Origin: Neorhizobium huautlense
Lineage (GTDB): Bacteria; Pseudomonadota; Alphaproteobacteria; Rhizobiales; Rhizobiaceae
Assembly: GCF_030811685.1 (NCBI RefSeq)
Contig: NZ_JAUSRF010000006.1
Location: 1 to 64,000 of the forward strand
DNA: 64,000 nt
Direction of reading: 5' to 3'
Made by a program: the position numbers and the translations under genes. This document shows, piece after piece, positions 35,786 to 44,652 of this stretch. How positions within the stretch are numbered: the first letter of the stretch is position 1; each line of letters begins with the position of its first letter. The notes beneath the pieces were generated by a model. The model did no database searches. It had not been told where the DNA came from and saw nothing but the letters and a program-made list of their open reading frames with translations.

Positions 35786-37869
35786 TGCGGCTCTGGTCAA
35801 AATTTGCCATCGGCACGGCCGTTATCGTCCTTCTCGGCGTGGCGGCCGTCTATGGGCTGGAAGCGGCAGACCGCGCCTTTCCGCCCCCGCTCGACAGGGC
35901 GGCGGTGATTTCGCGTGAGGTCGTGGATGCCGATGGCCAATTGTTGCGCGCCTTCGCGACGCCGGATGGGCGCTGGCGGCTCAGCACTAAGGCGGCGGAT
36001 GTCGATCCGCAGTTTTTGCGTATGCTGGTCGCCTATGAAGACCAGCGTTTTTACGAGCATGCCGGTGTCGATCCGTGGGCGCTGTTAAGGGCCGCCACGC
36101 AATTCGTCACCAATGGCCGTATTGTCTCGGGCGCTTCCACACTCTCCATGCAGGTGGCGCGTCTGATCGAGCCGCGTGAAAATCGTTCGTTTTCAGCAAA
36201 ATTCGTGCAGCTCGCACGTGCCATCCAGATCGAACGGCGGCTGTCGAAGGCGCAAATACTCGATCTCTACCTGACGCTCGCCCCTTATGGCGGCAATCTC
36301 GAGGGTGTGCGTGCCGCAAGCCTTGCCTATTTCGGCAAGGAGCCGCGTCGGCTGTCTGTGTCTGAAGCGGCCCTTCTTGTCGCCCTGCCGCAATCGCCGG
36401 AGGCGCGCCGGCCGGATCGTCGTCCACAGGCGGCTACCGCCGCCCGCCAGCGTATGCTGAATCGCGAACCCGTCATGGCAACAGTCGGCAAGGCTGCAGC
36501 CCAGCAGGCGGCACTGCCGCCGGTCCCCTCCCGTCGCCTGCAATTGCCGGCCTATGCGGCGCATCTGGCCGAAGCGGCTATCCGCAAACAGCCGACGGAA
36601 ATCCGTCATGTCACGACCTTGCGGCGCGATGTTCAGCGCGGGTTGGAAGATGCAGCGCGTGCCGCCGTGCAAAAGCTTGGCCCAAAAATATCGCTGGCCA
36701 TGGTGATGGCCGATGCCCGCACCGGCGAGATTGTCGGCGAGGTCGGATCGGCGGATTATTTCGATGCCAGCCGCTCCGGTTGGGTGGATATGACCCGCGT
36801 CAACCGCTCGCCGGGTTCGACGCTCAAACCCTTCATCTATGGGCTGGCCTTCGAACAGGGGCTGGTGTCGCAGGAAACGGTGATCGAGGATCGCCCCGCC
36901 GATTTCCACGGTTATCGCCCGCGCAATTTCGACATGAGCTATCAGGGCGACGTCTCCATCCGTCAGGCCTTGCAGTTGTCGCTCAATGTTCCGGCCGTGC
37001 GTCTTCTCGATGCGGTTGGTCCCAGCCGGCTGATGATGCGGTTTCGTCGTGCCGATGTAAAACCGGCTCTGCCGATCGGCGAGGCGCCGGGTCTGGCGAT
37101 TGGTCTTGGTGGCGTCGGTGTGTCGCTGAAGGATCTGGTGCAGCTTTATGCCGGTCTTGCCAATCGTGGCCAGCCGGTGCGGCTGGGCGATGGCGTGCGC
37201 GAAAAACCGGGTATCGATCCCGCCGATCCGCTGCTGGAACCGGTCGCGACATGGAATGTCACTGACATTCTCTCCGACGTCCTGCCGCCGCAGGGCAGCC
37301 GTCGCCTCGGCATCGCATACAAGACCGGCACCAGCTACGGTTATCGCGATGCATGGTCGATCGGGTACGATGGTCGCCATGTGCTGGGCGTCTGGGTCGG
37401 TCGGCCGGATAATGGCGCGGTGCCGGGCATTGCCGGTTATGCGACGGCAGCCCCGATCCTGTTCGAAGCGTTTTCGCGCTCGGGCGTCGCCATCACGCCC
37501 ATGCCGTCGGCGCCTTCGGGCGCGGTGCGGGTGGCGCAGGCCGATCTGCCGATCAGCCAGCGACGTTTTTCCATGACCGCATCTGGTCTGATTTCCGCCT
37601 CCGCGCGTGAACCCGCGCCGCAGATCGTCTATCCGCCCGAAGGTGCACGCGTCGATCTTGGGGCTGCATCGGGCGGAACACTGGAACCGCTGATGCTGAA
37701 ACTGCAGGGCGGCCGCGCGCCGTTCCGCTGGCTCGCCAACGGCCAGCCCTTGTCGGACCTGTCGCGCCGCCGCACCAGCGAATGGCTGCCGGACGGCGGA
37801 GGGTATTCGACGCTGACGGTCATCGATGCGGTCGGGCGCGCGGCGACGGTCAGGGTGTTTGTGGAATAA
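35785..37869 (+). CDS. pbpC: Penicillin-binding protein 1C (bifunctional class A)
   Basis: This 694-residue PBP1c has an N-terminal membrane anchor (about 7-25). The glycosyltransferase-51 domain (about 55-220) carries the catalytic glutamate in YEDQRFYEHAGVD, and the transpeptidase domain (about 290-540) has the SxxK serine at Ser345 in SPGSTLKPF and a KTGTS box. A C-terminal BiPBP_C-type domain (about 600-694) completes the PbpC architecture. It polymerises and may cross-link peptidoglycan. Its ATG overlaps the stop of the alpha-2-macroglobulin gene by one base, supporting a joint envelope-repair function. Confidence 0.93.
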   Translation: MRLWSKFAIGTAVIVLLGVAAVYGLEAADRAFPPPLDRAAVISREVVDADGQLLRAFATPDGRWRLSTKAADVDPQFLRMLVAYEDQRFYEHAGVDPWALLRAATQFVTNGRIVSGASTLSMQVARLIEPRENRSFSAKFVQLARAIQIERRLSKAQILDLYLTLAPYGGNLEGVRAASLAYFGKEPRRLSVSEAALLVALPQSPEARRPDRRPQAATAARQRMLNREPVMATVGKAAAQQAALPPVPSRRLQLPAYAAHLAEAAIRKQPTEIRHVTTLRRDVQRGLEDAARAAVQKLGPKISLAMVMADARTGEIVGEVGSADYFDASRSGWVDMTRVNRSPGSTLKPFIYGLAFEQGLVSQETVIEDRPADFHGYRPRNFDMSYQGDVSIRQALQLSLNVPAVRLLDAVGPSRLMMRFRRADVKPALPIGEAPGLAIGLGGVGVSLKDLVQLYAGLANRGQPVRLGDGVREKPGIDPADPLLEPVATWNVTDILSDVLPPQGSRRLGIAYKTGTSYGYRDAWSIGYDGRHVLGVWVGRPDNGAVPGIAGYATAAPILFEAFSRSGVAITPMPSAPSGAVRVAQADLPISQRRFSMTASGLISASAREPAPQIVYPPEGARVDLGAASGGTLEPLMLKLQGGRAPFRWLANGQPLSDLSRRRTSEWLPDGGGYSTLTVIDAVGRAATVRVFVE

Positions 37870-37886
37870 CGCCCCTCAATTTTTTC

Positions 37887-38000
37887 CGTCATTCCTGTGC
37901 TTGTCACAGGGATCCAGTCAGCCCAAGTCCTTGGGCTTAAAAGAGTCTCCCGCCACGCAGACGCGTGTCGGCTGGATCCCGGCCCAAGGCCGGGATGACG
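37887..38000. repeat. Intergenic palindromic repeat element (about 114 bp)
   Basis: The region between pbpC and cobB begins CGTCATTCCTG and ends CCGGGATGACG, so its ends are imperfect inverted repeats. Nested stems lie inside, such as CCTGTGCTTGTCACAGG near the left, CCCAAGTCCTTGGG in the middle, and CCCGGCCCAAGGCCGGG at the right. GGATCCAG near the left and CTGGATCC near the right are also mirrored. This type of CGTCAT...ATGACG palindrome is familiar as a dispersed intergenic repeat of alphaproteobacteria, resembling the RIME-type mosaic elements. Copy number here cannot be judged from one window. It may also terminate the two convergent transcripts. Confidence 0.75.
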
Positions 38001-38014
38001 AAAAAAGAGCCGGT

Positions 38015-39340
38015 TTAAGTCTCGCTTACCCGCGCAATCGCGTGAAAAAACGTGCCGCTCACAAACCGCCGCCGCCCGCCGGATGTGCCAAGCGGCCTGC
38101 CGGTGCCGTCGGCAATCGTCGCAAAGGCTTCGTCCGTCCCGGCATCAATCACGCTGGCATAATGGAACTCGTGACCCCGGATCATGTTGCCCGCTTTTCC
38201 AAGAGGGCCATCCACGACAATCGTCGCCTGACGATATCCGAGATTCATGCGACGTTTGGCAAAGCTGGTTTGGTGAGACAGAAGCCCGGTCATCCTGTGG
38301 GTCACGCCGTCAGCATCCTCCAGCGCTTCGCCCAATACCATATAGCCTCCGCATTCGCCGTGAATCGGCTTTGTCTGCGCAAATTCTGCCAAACCTTTGC
38401 GAAATTTTTCGGCGGCGGCAATCGTTCCGGCATGCAGTTCCGGGTACCCGCCCGGCAGCCAGCAGACATCGCAATCCCCGGCTGGAGCTTCATCGGCCAG
38501 CGGTGAGAAAGGCACGATTTCCGCACCTTGCGCTCGCCAATGCGCGGCCAGATGCGGGTAAAGGAAGGTGAAAGCAGCATCCTGCGCCAGAGCAATTTTT
38601 TGACCGGGAGGCTGCAGGTTGGTTTCCGGCGACATGGTGGTCGTCTGTGTCAGTGGCACGGCCAGATCGAAAATGGCATCGAGGTCAAGCGAGGTCTCCA
38701 TCGCATCGGCCAGCTTTTCGATATGGCCTTCGATCTGCGGATGTTCGCTCGCCTGCACCAGCCCCAGATGCCGTTCCGGCAGAACCAGATCCGGGTTGCG
38801 CAGCACGGCGCCCGTCAGCGGCAGGCCGGTGGCGGTAATCGCATCGCCGGACAGTTTGACATGCCGCTCGCTGCCCGCCCGGTTCATGATCACGCCGGCG
38901 ATTTTCACGGCAGGGTCATAATGTTTGAAACCCATGGCAACAGCTGCCGCCGTCTGCGACTGGCCGGACACGTCGAGCACCAGCAGAACCGGAATGCCGA
39001 GCAACCGCGCCAGATCGGCGGCCGAACCGGTGCGGCCTTCGCCGCCCACGATACCGTCGAACAGGCCCATGGCGCTCTCGATCAGCACTAGTTCCGTGTC
39101 CTTGGCGGCATCATCGAGTAGATGCGCCACCAGTGCCGGTTCCATCGCCCAGGTATCGAGGTTCAGGCCGGGCAGGCTTGTTGCGGCATGGTGGAAACCG
39201 GGATCGATGTAATCCGGCCCCGATTTGACACCGCGCACTTTTATTCCTCGCCGTGCAAAGGCGCGCAAAAGGCCGATCGTGACGCTGGTCTTGCCCGAAC
39301 CCGAGCATGGTGCACCGATGATGAGAGCGCGTGCCGTCAT
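38015..39340 (-). CDS. cobB: Hydrogenobyrinate/cobyrinate a,c-diamide synthase
   Basis: This 441-residue enzyme uses ATP and glutamine to amidate the a- and c-carboxyls of hydrogenobyrinic acid before cobalt insertion. The N-terminal ATPase domain starts with P-loop-like GAPCSGSGKTSVT (residues 8-20). The C-terminal class I glutaminase domain has the nucleophile in HGECGGYMVLG. The ATG at 39340 is preceded by AGGAGA, which decides it over upstream in-frame starts (to 39451) that overlap cobM. It is the last gene of the leftward cobL-cobE-cobM-cobB group. Confidence 0.93.
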   Translation of the reverse strand: MTARALIIGAPCSGSGKTSVTIGLLRAFARRGIKVRGVKSGPDYIDPGFHHAATSLPGLNLDTWAMEPALVAHLLDDAAKDTELVLIESAMGLFDGIVGGEGRTGSAADLARLLGIPVLLVLDVSGQSQTAAAVAMGFKHYDPAVKIAGVIMNRAGSERHVKLSGDAITATGLPLTGAVLRNPDLVLPERHLGLVQASEHPQIEGHIEKLADAMETSLDLDAIFDLAVPLTQTTTMSPETNLQPPGQKIALAQDAAFTFLYPHLAAHWRAQGAEIVPFSPLADEAPAGDCDVCWLPGGYPELHAGTIAAAEKFRKGLAEFAQTKPIHGECGGYMVLGEALEDADGVTHRMTGLLSHQTSFAKRRMNLGYRQATIVVDGPLGKAGNMIRGHEFHYASVIDAGTDEAFATIADGTGRPLGTSGGRRRFVSGTFFHAIARVSET

Positions 39341-39356
39341 GCCAGATCTCCTGCCG

Positions 39357-40124
39357 TCACGCCGGTCCGTTTCCGCCCCGGAACCGGCGCACGTAATCGG
39401 CATTGTAAAGCGCGCTTTCGGAAAAATCCTCCGCAGCCAATCCGCGCCCAACCAGGATCAGTGCCGTGCGCTCCACCGGGTCCGCGGCCAGTTCCGCCTC
39501 TATGGTCGAAAGCGTGGCGCGAATGATACGCTCGTCCGGCCATGTTGCCCGCACCACCACGGCCACCGGGCAATCGGCGCCATAAAGCGGCATCAGTTCT
39601 TCCACCACCTTGCCGATCGCATGGATGGCGAGATGAATGGCGAGCGTGGCACCGGTGGCGCCAAAAGCCTTCAGGTTTTCGCCTTCGGGCATTTTTGATG
39701 CCCGGCCGGAAACGCGGGTCAGAACGAGGCTCTGCGCCACTTCGGGAATGGTCAGTTCGCGTTTCAGCGCCGAAGCCGCTGCGGCAAAAGACGGCACGCC
39801 GGGCGTCATCGTATAGTCGATGCCATGTTTTTCCAGTCGGCGGATCTGCTCGGCCACGGCGCTCCAGACCGAAAGATCGCCGGAATGCAGCCGCGCGACA
39901 TCCTTACCCTCGGCATGTGCCTTCACATATTCGGCCTCGATCTCGTCCAGCGAAAGAGAGGCCGTATCGACGATACGAGCATCCGGCGGGCAATAGGAAA
40001 GCAGTTCACGTGGCACGATCGAGCCGGCAAACAGGCATACCGGGCATTTGCCAATCAGGTCACGACCACGCACGGTGATCAGGTCTGCCGCGCCCGGGCC
40101 GGCGCCGATGAAGTGAACAGTCAT
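39357..40124 (-). CDS. cobM: Precorrin-4 C11-methyltransferase
   Basis: This 255-residue SAM-dependent tetrapyrrole methylase adds the C-11 methyl to precorrin-4, giving precorrin-5. The family signature [14 protein letters not shown] is at the N-terminus, and HSGDLSVW and [11 protein letters not shown] correspond to the SAM-binding loops. ATG 40124 is used because [11 protein letters not shown] is the normal start; frame stays open to 40163, inside cobE. It lies directly between cobE and cobB; cobA, often nearby in relatives, is absent. Confidence 0.93.
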   Translation of the reverse strand: MTVHFIGAGPGAADLITVRGRDLIGKCPVCLFAGSIVPRELLSYCPPDARIVDTASLSLDEIEAEYVKAHAEGKDVARLHSGDLSVWSAVAEQIRRLEKHGIDYTMTPGVPSFAAAASALKRELTIPEVAQSLVLTRVSGRASKMPEGENLKAFGATGATLAIHLAIHAIGKVVEELMPLYGADCPVAVVVRATWPDERIIRATLSTIEAELAADPVERTALILVGRGLAAEDFSESALYNADYVRRFRGGNGPA

Positions 40125-40128
40125 GGTC

Positions 40129-40566
40129 TCAGGTCTTTCTGGTCTCGATGTGTGATATGGCAATGGCGCAGGTCACGCCGTCGCGCACATATCTTGGAGC
40201 CGCCAACATGGCCGTTTCACCTGCTGCCGCAAGGGCCGCCGCCTCGCAGAGACTTGGTGTGCCGGCATGGGCAAGGCTCATTTCTGAAACGGTCAGAGTG
40301 CGCGGGGCGGCAGATGCAAGCGCTGCCTGTTCGACCACGACCATCGGAATGCCGAGCTTTCTCGCGGCCTCGATGATCCCGGCCTCGTCGGCCTTAAAGC
40401 CACCGGTCGCCAGCATGTCGGGTATCTGTCCGTCCAGCCCCGTCGTCTCCAGCGCTTCAGTCAGCACGTGCAGGATGGTTTCTGCCGGCGTATCCTTGCG
40501 GCAGCCGATGCCGGCAACGATCCGCCTTGTGATTGCCGTCCCGCTCAAGGTTTTGTCCAGACCCAC
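40129..40566 (-). CDS. cobE: Cobalamin biosynthesis protein CobE (CbiG C-terminal-like)
   Basis: This 145-residue protein corresponds to the C-terminal domain of CbiG. Signature pieces include [11 protein letters not shown] near the N-terminus, [13 protein letters not shown] in the centre and [10 protein letters not shown] later. Its exact biochemical step in the aerobic pathway is unclear in the literature; it has been proposed to bind corrin intermediates. Translation starts at GTG 40566, inside the end of cobL (22-bp overlap), so expression is probably coupled to cobL. Confidence 0.87.
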   Translation of the reverse strand: MGLDKTLSGTAITRRIVAGIGCRKDTPAETILHVLTEALETTGLDGQIPDMLATGGFKADEAGIIEAARKLGIPMVVVEQAALASAAPRTLTVSEMSLAHAGTPSLCEAAALAAAGETAMLAAPRYVRDGVTCAIAISHIETRKT

Positions 40567-41786
40567 TGCGTCACCGGCATGGCCGGCCGCCAGCCGAGCA
40601 TTTTGCCGATCGGTGCCGCGCGAGAAATCTCTAGCCGACTAAGTGATCCACCCAGTCTTGCGTGCGCGGCCAGCAGTACCGCCTCCATTTCCAGCGTCAC
40701 CGCGTTCGCCACCAGCCGTCCGTCCGGCCCCAGTGCCTCCACGGCGGCATCGAACACACCCGGCTCGCTGCCGCCGCCGCCTATAAAGATGGCATCCGGC
40801 TTCGGCAGGCCAACAAGCGCATCCGGCGCCGTGCCTTTCATGATGCGTAGACCGGGCACGCCCAAGGCGGCTGCATTATGGCCGATCCGCACCGAGCGTG
40901 TCGCATCGCTCTCGATGGCAATCGCCCGCATGGAAGGGTGCCGCAGCATCCATTCGATGCCGATTGAACCGGATCCTGCACCGATATCCCACAGAAGCTC
41001 GCCGCGCCGAGGGCTGAGTGCGGAAAGCGTCAGCGCGCGGATTTCGCGTTTGGTGATCTGCCCGTCATGGTCAAACAGGTCGTCATCCATTCCGCAGCCA
41101 AGCGGCAGGATTTTTGCGTTTTTCGAAGCGGCCACCTCGATGGCTACGACATTGAGAGTGTTGATGTTGTCCAGACCAAAATCATCGGCCATGCTGTTGC
41201 GAACACGCTCCTGTTCGCCACCAAGCGCTTCAAGCACCGTCAGGCGCGATGTTCCGAAGCCGCTTTCGGTCAGCAAGGTCGCCAGCGCTGCCGGCCCGGT
41301 TTCATCCGATGTCAGCGCCAGAATTTTTCGGCCCGGATGCAGAAGCGGGCGGATGAGATCGAGCGAGCGACCATGCAGCGATACCGTCTCGATATCCTGC
41401 AAGGCCCAGCCCAACCGGGATGCCGCCAGCGAAAAGGCAGAGGGTGCGGGGACGCAAAAATATTCGCCGGATTCGAGACGCGGCGAAAGCGTCACGCCGA
41501 CGCCGAACAGAAAAGGATCCCCCGAAGCCAGCACGCAGACTTTCTGGCCACGCAGGTCCAGCACCGCGGCCATAGCCGCATCGAAAGGCTGTGGCCATGG
41601 CTGCGCTTCACCGCGGATCAGCGGTGCAGCCAGTTCGAGATGCCGTTTGCCGCCGAACACGAAGGAGGCCGCCGAAATCGCGGCCTTCGCCCGTTCGCCG
41701 AGCCCGGCCACGCCATCCTCGCCAATGCCGATGATGGACAACCAAGGATCTGTCGTTACATGGTGCGGATCTGATTCAGGAGGCAT
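40545..41786 (-). CDS. cobL: Precorrin-6Y C5,15-methyltransferase (decarboxylating)
   Basis: This 413-residue bifunctional enzyme methylates C-5 and C-15 and decarboxylates the acetate side chain of precorrin-6B. The N-terminal CbiE-like domain (about 15-210) shows IIGIGEDGVAGL and ASGDPFLFGVG. The C-terminal CbiT-like methyltransferase (about 230-400) shows LWDIGAGSGSIGIEW. ATG 41786 starts the protein just ahead of the first motif; the frame remains open to 41933 across cobK but that would overlap it. Its start codon lies one base away from the divergent TTG start of cobK, so each gene's promoter must overlap the other's coding region. Confidence 0.93.
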   Translation of the reverse strand: MPPESDPHHVTTDPWLSIIGIGEDGVAGLGERAKAAISAASFVFGGKRHLELAAPLIRGEAQPWPQPFDAAMAAVLDLRGQKVCVLASGDPFLFGVGVTLSPRLESGEYFCVPAPSAFSLAASRLGWALQDIETVSLHGRSLDLIRPLLHPGRKILALTSDETGPAALATLLTESGFGTSRLTVLEALGGEQERVRNSMADDFGLDNINTLNVVAIEVAASKNAKILPLGCGMDDDLFDHDGQITKREIRALTLSALSPRRGELLWDIGAGSGSIGIEWMLRHPSMRAIAIESDATRSVRIGHNAAALGVPGLRIMKGTAPDALVGLPKPDAIFIGGGGSEPGVFDAAVEALGPDGRLVANAVTLEMEAVLLAAHARLGGSLSRLEISRAAPIGKMLGWRPAMPVTQWVWTKP

Positions 41787-41787
41787 T

Positions 41788-42549
41788 TTGAAAAACTCCA
41801 TCCTCATTCTGGGCGGCACGACCGAAGCCCGGCTGCTGGCCGAGGTTTTGGCCAAACGGCACAGTCTTGCAACCACCCTGTCGCTCGCCGGCCGTACGCG
41901 CTCGCCGATCGTCATGCCGGTTCCGGTGCGCACCGGTGGTTTTGGCGGCGCGCAGGGGCTGGCCGATCATCTCACGGAAAACCGTGTCGATCTGCTGATC
42001 GACGCTACCCACCCTTATGCCGCGCGCATTTCCGCCAATGCTGCCGAGGCAAGTCGCCTTTCCGGCACTCCGCTGGTCGCTCTGCGCCGCGATGGCTGGT
42101 GTGAGCAGGATGGTGATCGCTGGATACATGTGGAACATGTCGAAGCTGCGGTCGCCGCGCTTGGCAAAACCCTGCGCCGCGTTTTTCTGGCGCTTGGCCG
42201 GCAGGAACTTTTGCCGTTCGAACAGGCTCCGCAGCATCGATACGTCATCCGCAGCGTCGATCCGGTAGAGCCGCCATTGGCTGTCCCCTCGGCGCATTAT
42301 ATCACCGACCGTGGCCCGTTTCGCGAGGCGGACGAACTGGCGCTTCTGGCCGACAACGGCATCGATACCATTGTTTCGAAAAATTCCGGCGGCAGCGCCA
42401 GTTATGGAAAGATTGCGGCGGCACGCGCGCTTGGCATCGAGGTGATCATCATCCGCCGGCCCGAACTGCCGCAGGTCACATCGTTTCAAAGCGTGGATGC
42501 CGTGCTTTCCCATCTCGATCAGATCTTTCCGGCTGAGCGCGGCGAATAA
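41788..42549 (+). CDS. cobK: Precorrin-6A reductase
   Basis: This 253-residue NADPH-dependent reductase converts precorrin-6A to precorrin-6B. The N-terminus LKNSILILGGTTEARLLAEVL is typical of CobK/CbiJ, as is IDATHPYAARISANA. The start is a TTG at 41788, preceded by a strong Shine-Dalgarno AGGAGG (41778-41783, spacing 4); no ATG fits. The end overlaps the convergent cobJ stop by 31 bp. It is the only rightward gene inside the otherwise leftward cob block. Confidence 0.92.
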   Translation: MKNSILILGGTTEARLLAEVLAKRHSLATTLSLAGRTRSPIVMPVPVRTGGFGGAQGLADHLTENRVDLLIDATHPYAARISANAAEASRLSGTPLVALRRDGWCEQDGDRWIHVEHVEAAVAALGKTLRRVFLALGRQELLPFEQAPQHRYVIRSVDPVEPPLAVPSAHYITDRGPFREADELALLADNGIDTIVSKNSGGSASYGKIAAARALGIEVIIIRRPELPQVTSFQSVDAVLSHLDQIFPAERGE

Positions 42550-43289
42550 ACCAACGGTGCCTGACCGGGACGCTCGATCAGTCGCGTTTCGGTGGAGCCG
42601 ACGATGATGCAGGTGGCCATGTCGGCCATGTCGGAATGCGCGTTCGACAATGGCTCGATCCGCATCCGCTCATCCGGGCGTCCGGCGGCGCGGCCGAACA
42701 CGACCGTCACAGAACCCGGCAGATGCGCGCGCAGCACATCGAAGGCGCGTGAAAGCTGGTGCGGTCGTGCCTTGCTGACAGGGTTGTAGAAGGCCATCAC
42801 GAAACCGGCCTCGGCCGCCGCAATCAGCCGTTTTTCGATCAGTTCCCACGGTTTCAGATTGTCGGACAACGAGATCGCGCAGAAATCGTGTCCCAGCGGT
42901 GCACCGACGCGGGCCGCCACGGCCAGCATCGCGGTAATGCCCGGCACGACCGAAAAATGGATCTCGCGCCATTCCGCCGGTCCGGCCTCGATCGCTTCGC
43001 AAACGGCGGCGGCCATGGCAAACACGCCGGCATCACCACCGGAAACCACACAGACTCTTCCACCCTTCGCCGCCAGCATCAGGGCTGCCTCAGCGCGGGA
43101 AATTTCCTCGCGGTTGTCGGAGGCGTGGCGACGCTGGTCGTCGCGCAGGTTCAGCCGGTCGACATAAGGGCCATAACCAAAGAAGTCCTCGCCGGCCTCG
43201 ATGGCGGCCAGTGCTTCCGGCGTCACCTGCGCGGCATTGCCGGGGCCAAGTCCGATGACGGTCAGTGATCCGCTGATTGAGGAGGTCAT
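42519..43289 (-). CDS. cobJ: Precorrin-3B C17-methyltransferase
   Basis: This 256-residue SAM-dependent methylase catalyses C-17 methylation and ring contraction. Visible signatures are VIGLGPGNAAQVTPEAL (about 11-27), VSGGDAGVFAMA and GITAMLAVAARVGAPLGHDFC. It is the last gene of the riboswitch-controlled leftward operon and overlaps cobI by four bases at its start. The final codons overlap the convergent cobK end. Confidence 0.94.
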   Translation of the reverse strand: MTSSISGSLTVIGLGPGNAAQVTPEALAAIEAGEDFFGYGPYVDRLNLRDDQRRHASDNREEISRAEAALMLAAKGGRVCVVSGGDAGVFAMAAAVCEAIEAGPAEWREIHFSVVPGITAMLAVAARVGAPLGHDFCAISLSDNLKPWELIEKRLIAAAEAGFVMAFYNPVSKARPHQLSRAFDVLRAHLPGSVTVVFGRAAGRPDERMRIEPLSNAHSDMADMATCIIVGSTETRLIERPGQAPLVYSPRSAGKI

Positions 43290-44023
43290 GGTCGCGCCTT
43301 CCAGCCGGGAACCAGCACGATGGAAAAATAGGGCGCAGGGCTTTCGTCACGTTCGGCGAGTGGGGTCATGGCCGCCGTCGCCATCGTGCCGCGCTCCACA
43401 TAGATAGCGCCCTCCAGCTTGCCGACGGCGGCAAGCGCACGCCGGATCTTTGGCAGGTTGCGGCCAACCTTCATGATCACGGCGCCATCCGTTCCGGAAA
43501 GCCGGTCCGCCAGAATGTCTTCTGCAAGCGTGCCAGGCAGCACGCTCAAAATGTCGTCGCCCTGCACCAGCGGCAGGCCGGCCATTGACCAGCAGCCGGA
43601 CATGGCGGTCACGCCTGGCACCACTTCGGCGTCGTAACCTGTCGCAAGGCGCAGATGCAGGTGCATGTAGGAACCGTAAAACAGCGGGTCGCCTTCGCTC
43701 AGCACCGCCACGGTGCGGCCGGCATCCAGATGCGTGGCAATCTCGTCGGCAGACCGATCGAAGAAATCGGCGATGGCACTGCGATAATCGTCGCCATCCT
43801 TGTCCATCTCGACCGTGACGGGATAGACGAGCGGCAGTTCGATCGTGCCGGGGCGCACATGCGCTTCCACGATGGCGCGGCCATTGCCGTTGCCGCCCTT
43901 CTTGGTGAAAAAGGCGATGACATCGGCTTCCGCGATGGCGCGCACGGCCTTCAGCGTGAGAAGTTCCGGATCTCCCGGTCCGGTGCCGACGCCGATGACG
44001 CGGCCTTTCTTGATGTTATTCAA
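43286..44023 (-). CDS. cobI: Precorrin-2 C20-methyltransferase
   Basis: This 245-residue SAM-dependent methylase adds the C-20 methyl to precorrin-2. GVGTGPGDPELLTLKA is at the N-terminus, followed by SEGDPLFYGSYMHLH and VPGVTAMSGCWS. I assign the start to a TTG at 44023 whose last bases form the cobH stop (TTGA overlap); no ATG lies at the correct place, and the open frame reaches 44284 inside cobH. The four-base overlap matches the pattern of the rest of this operon. Confidence 0.92.
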   Translation of the reverse strand: MNNIKKGRVIGVGTGPGDPELLTLKAVRAIAEADVIAFFTKKGGNGNGRAIVEAHVRPGTIELPLVYPVTVEMDKDGDDYRSAIADFFDRSADEIATHLDAGRTVAVLSEGDPLFYGSYMHLHLRLATGYDAEVVPGVTAMSGCWSMAGLPLVQGDDILSVLPGTLAEDILADRLSGTDGAVIMKVGRNLPKIRRALAAVGKLEGAIYVERGTMATAAMTPLAERDESPAPYFSIVLVPGWKARP

Positions 44024-44652
44024 AGTCCGGCCCTCGCAAGCGCGTTGATGGCCGCCGCTGTCATGGCCGAACCGCCCATGCGGCCGGAAACGATGGCATA
44101 GGGAATCTTGTGGTGGCTGATCGCCAGTGCTTCCTTGGATTCTGCTGCTCCCACGAAACCGACCGGCATGCCGATGATGGCGGCCGGGCGCGGTCCACCG
44201 GCATCGAGCATTTCCAGAAGATGAAACAGCGCGGTCGGCGCATTGCCGATGGCGACCAGCGCGCCTTCCAGTTGATCGACCCACAGATCAAGTGCTGCGG
44301 CTGAACGGGTATTGCCGATCTGTTTGGCAAGTTCCGGCGTGCGCGGATCCTGCAGCGTGCAGATCACCTTGTTGTCTGCCGGCAGGCGGGCGCGGGTCAC
44401 GCCATGCGCCACCATCTGCGCGTCGCAAAAAATCGGCTTTCCGGCCTTCAATGCGCTGCGTGCAACGGTCACGAAGTCCGGGGAGAAATGAAAGTGCTGC
44501 GCCGCTTCCACCTGTCCGCAGGCATGGATCATGCGGATGGCAATCTCCGCCTCGTCTTGCGAAAACCGCGACAGGTCGCTTTCTCCGCGAATGATGGCGA
44601 AGGATTTTTGGTAAATGGCATCGCCTTCGCGAATATAGTCGTATCGGGTCAT
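44020..44652 (-). CDS. cobH: Precorrin-8X methylmutase
   Basis: This 210-residue enzyme moves a methyl from C-11 to C-12 to form hydrogenobyrinic acid. The N-terminus YDYIREGDAIYQKSFAII and the motif GMPVGFVGAAESKEAL are characteristic. ATG 44652 is preceded by AAGGAC and overlaps the cobG stop by four bases. It sits in the operon order cobG-cobH-cobI-cobJ known from other rhizobia. Confidence 0.94.
   Translation of the reverse strand: MTRYDYIREGDAIYQKSFAIIRGESDLSRFSQDEAEIAIRMIHACGQVEAAQHFHFSPDFVTVARSALKAGKPIFCDAQMVAHGVTRARLPADNKVICTLQDPRTPELAKQIGNTRSAAALDLWVDQLEGALVAIGNAPTALFHLLEMLDAGGPRPAAIIGMPVGFVGAAESKEALAISHHKIPYAIVSGRMGGSAMTAAAINALARAGL

Noticed and set aside
33449..35800. Open frame of about 783 codons on the minus strand opposite the alpha-2-macroglobulin gene
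   Set aside because: Same shadow composition, no Shine-Dalgarno or domain, and the opposite strand has a thioester-containing protein in a coupled operon.
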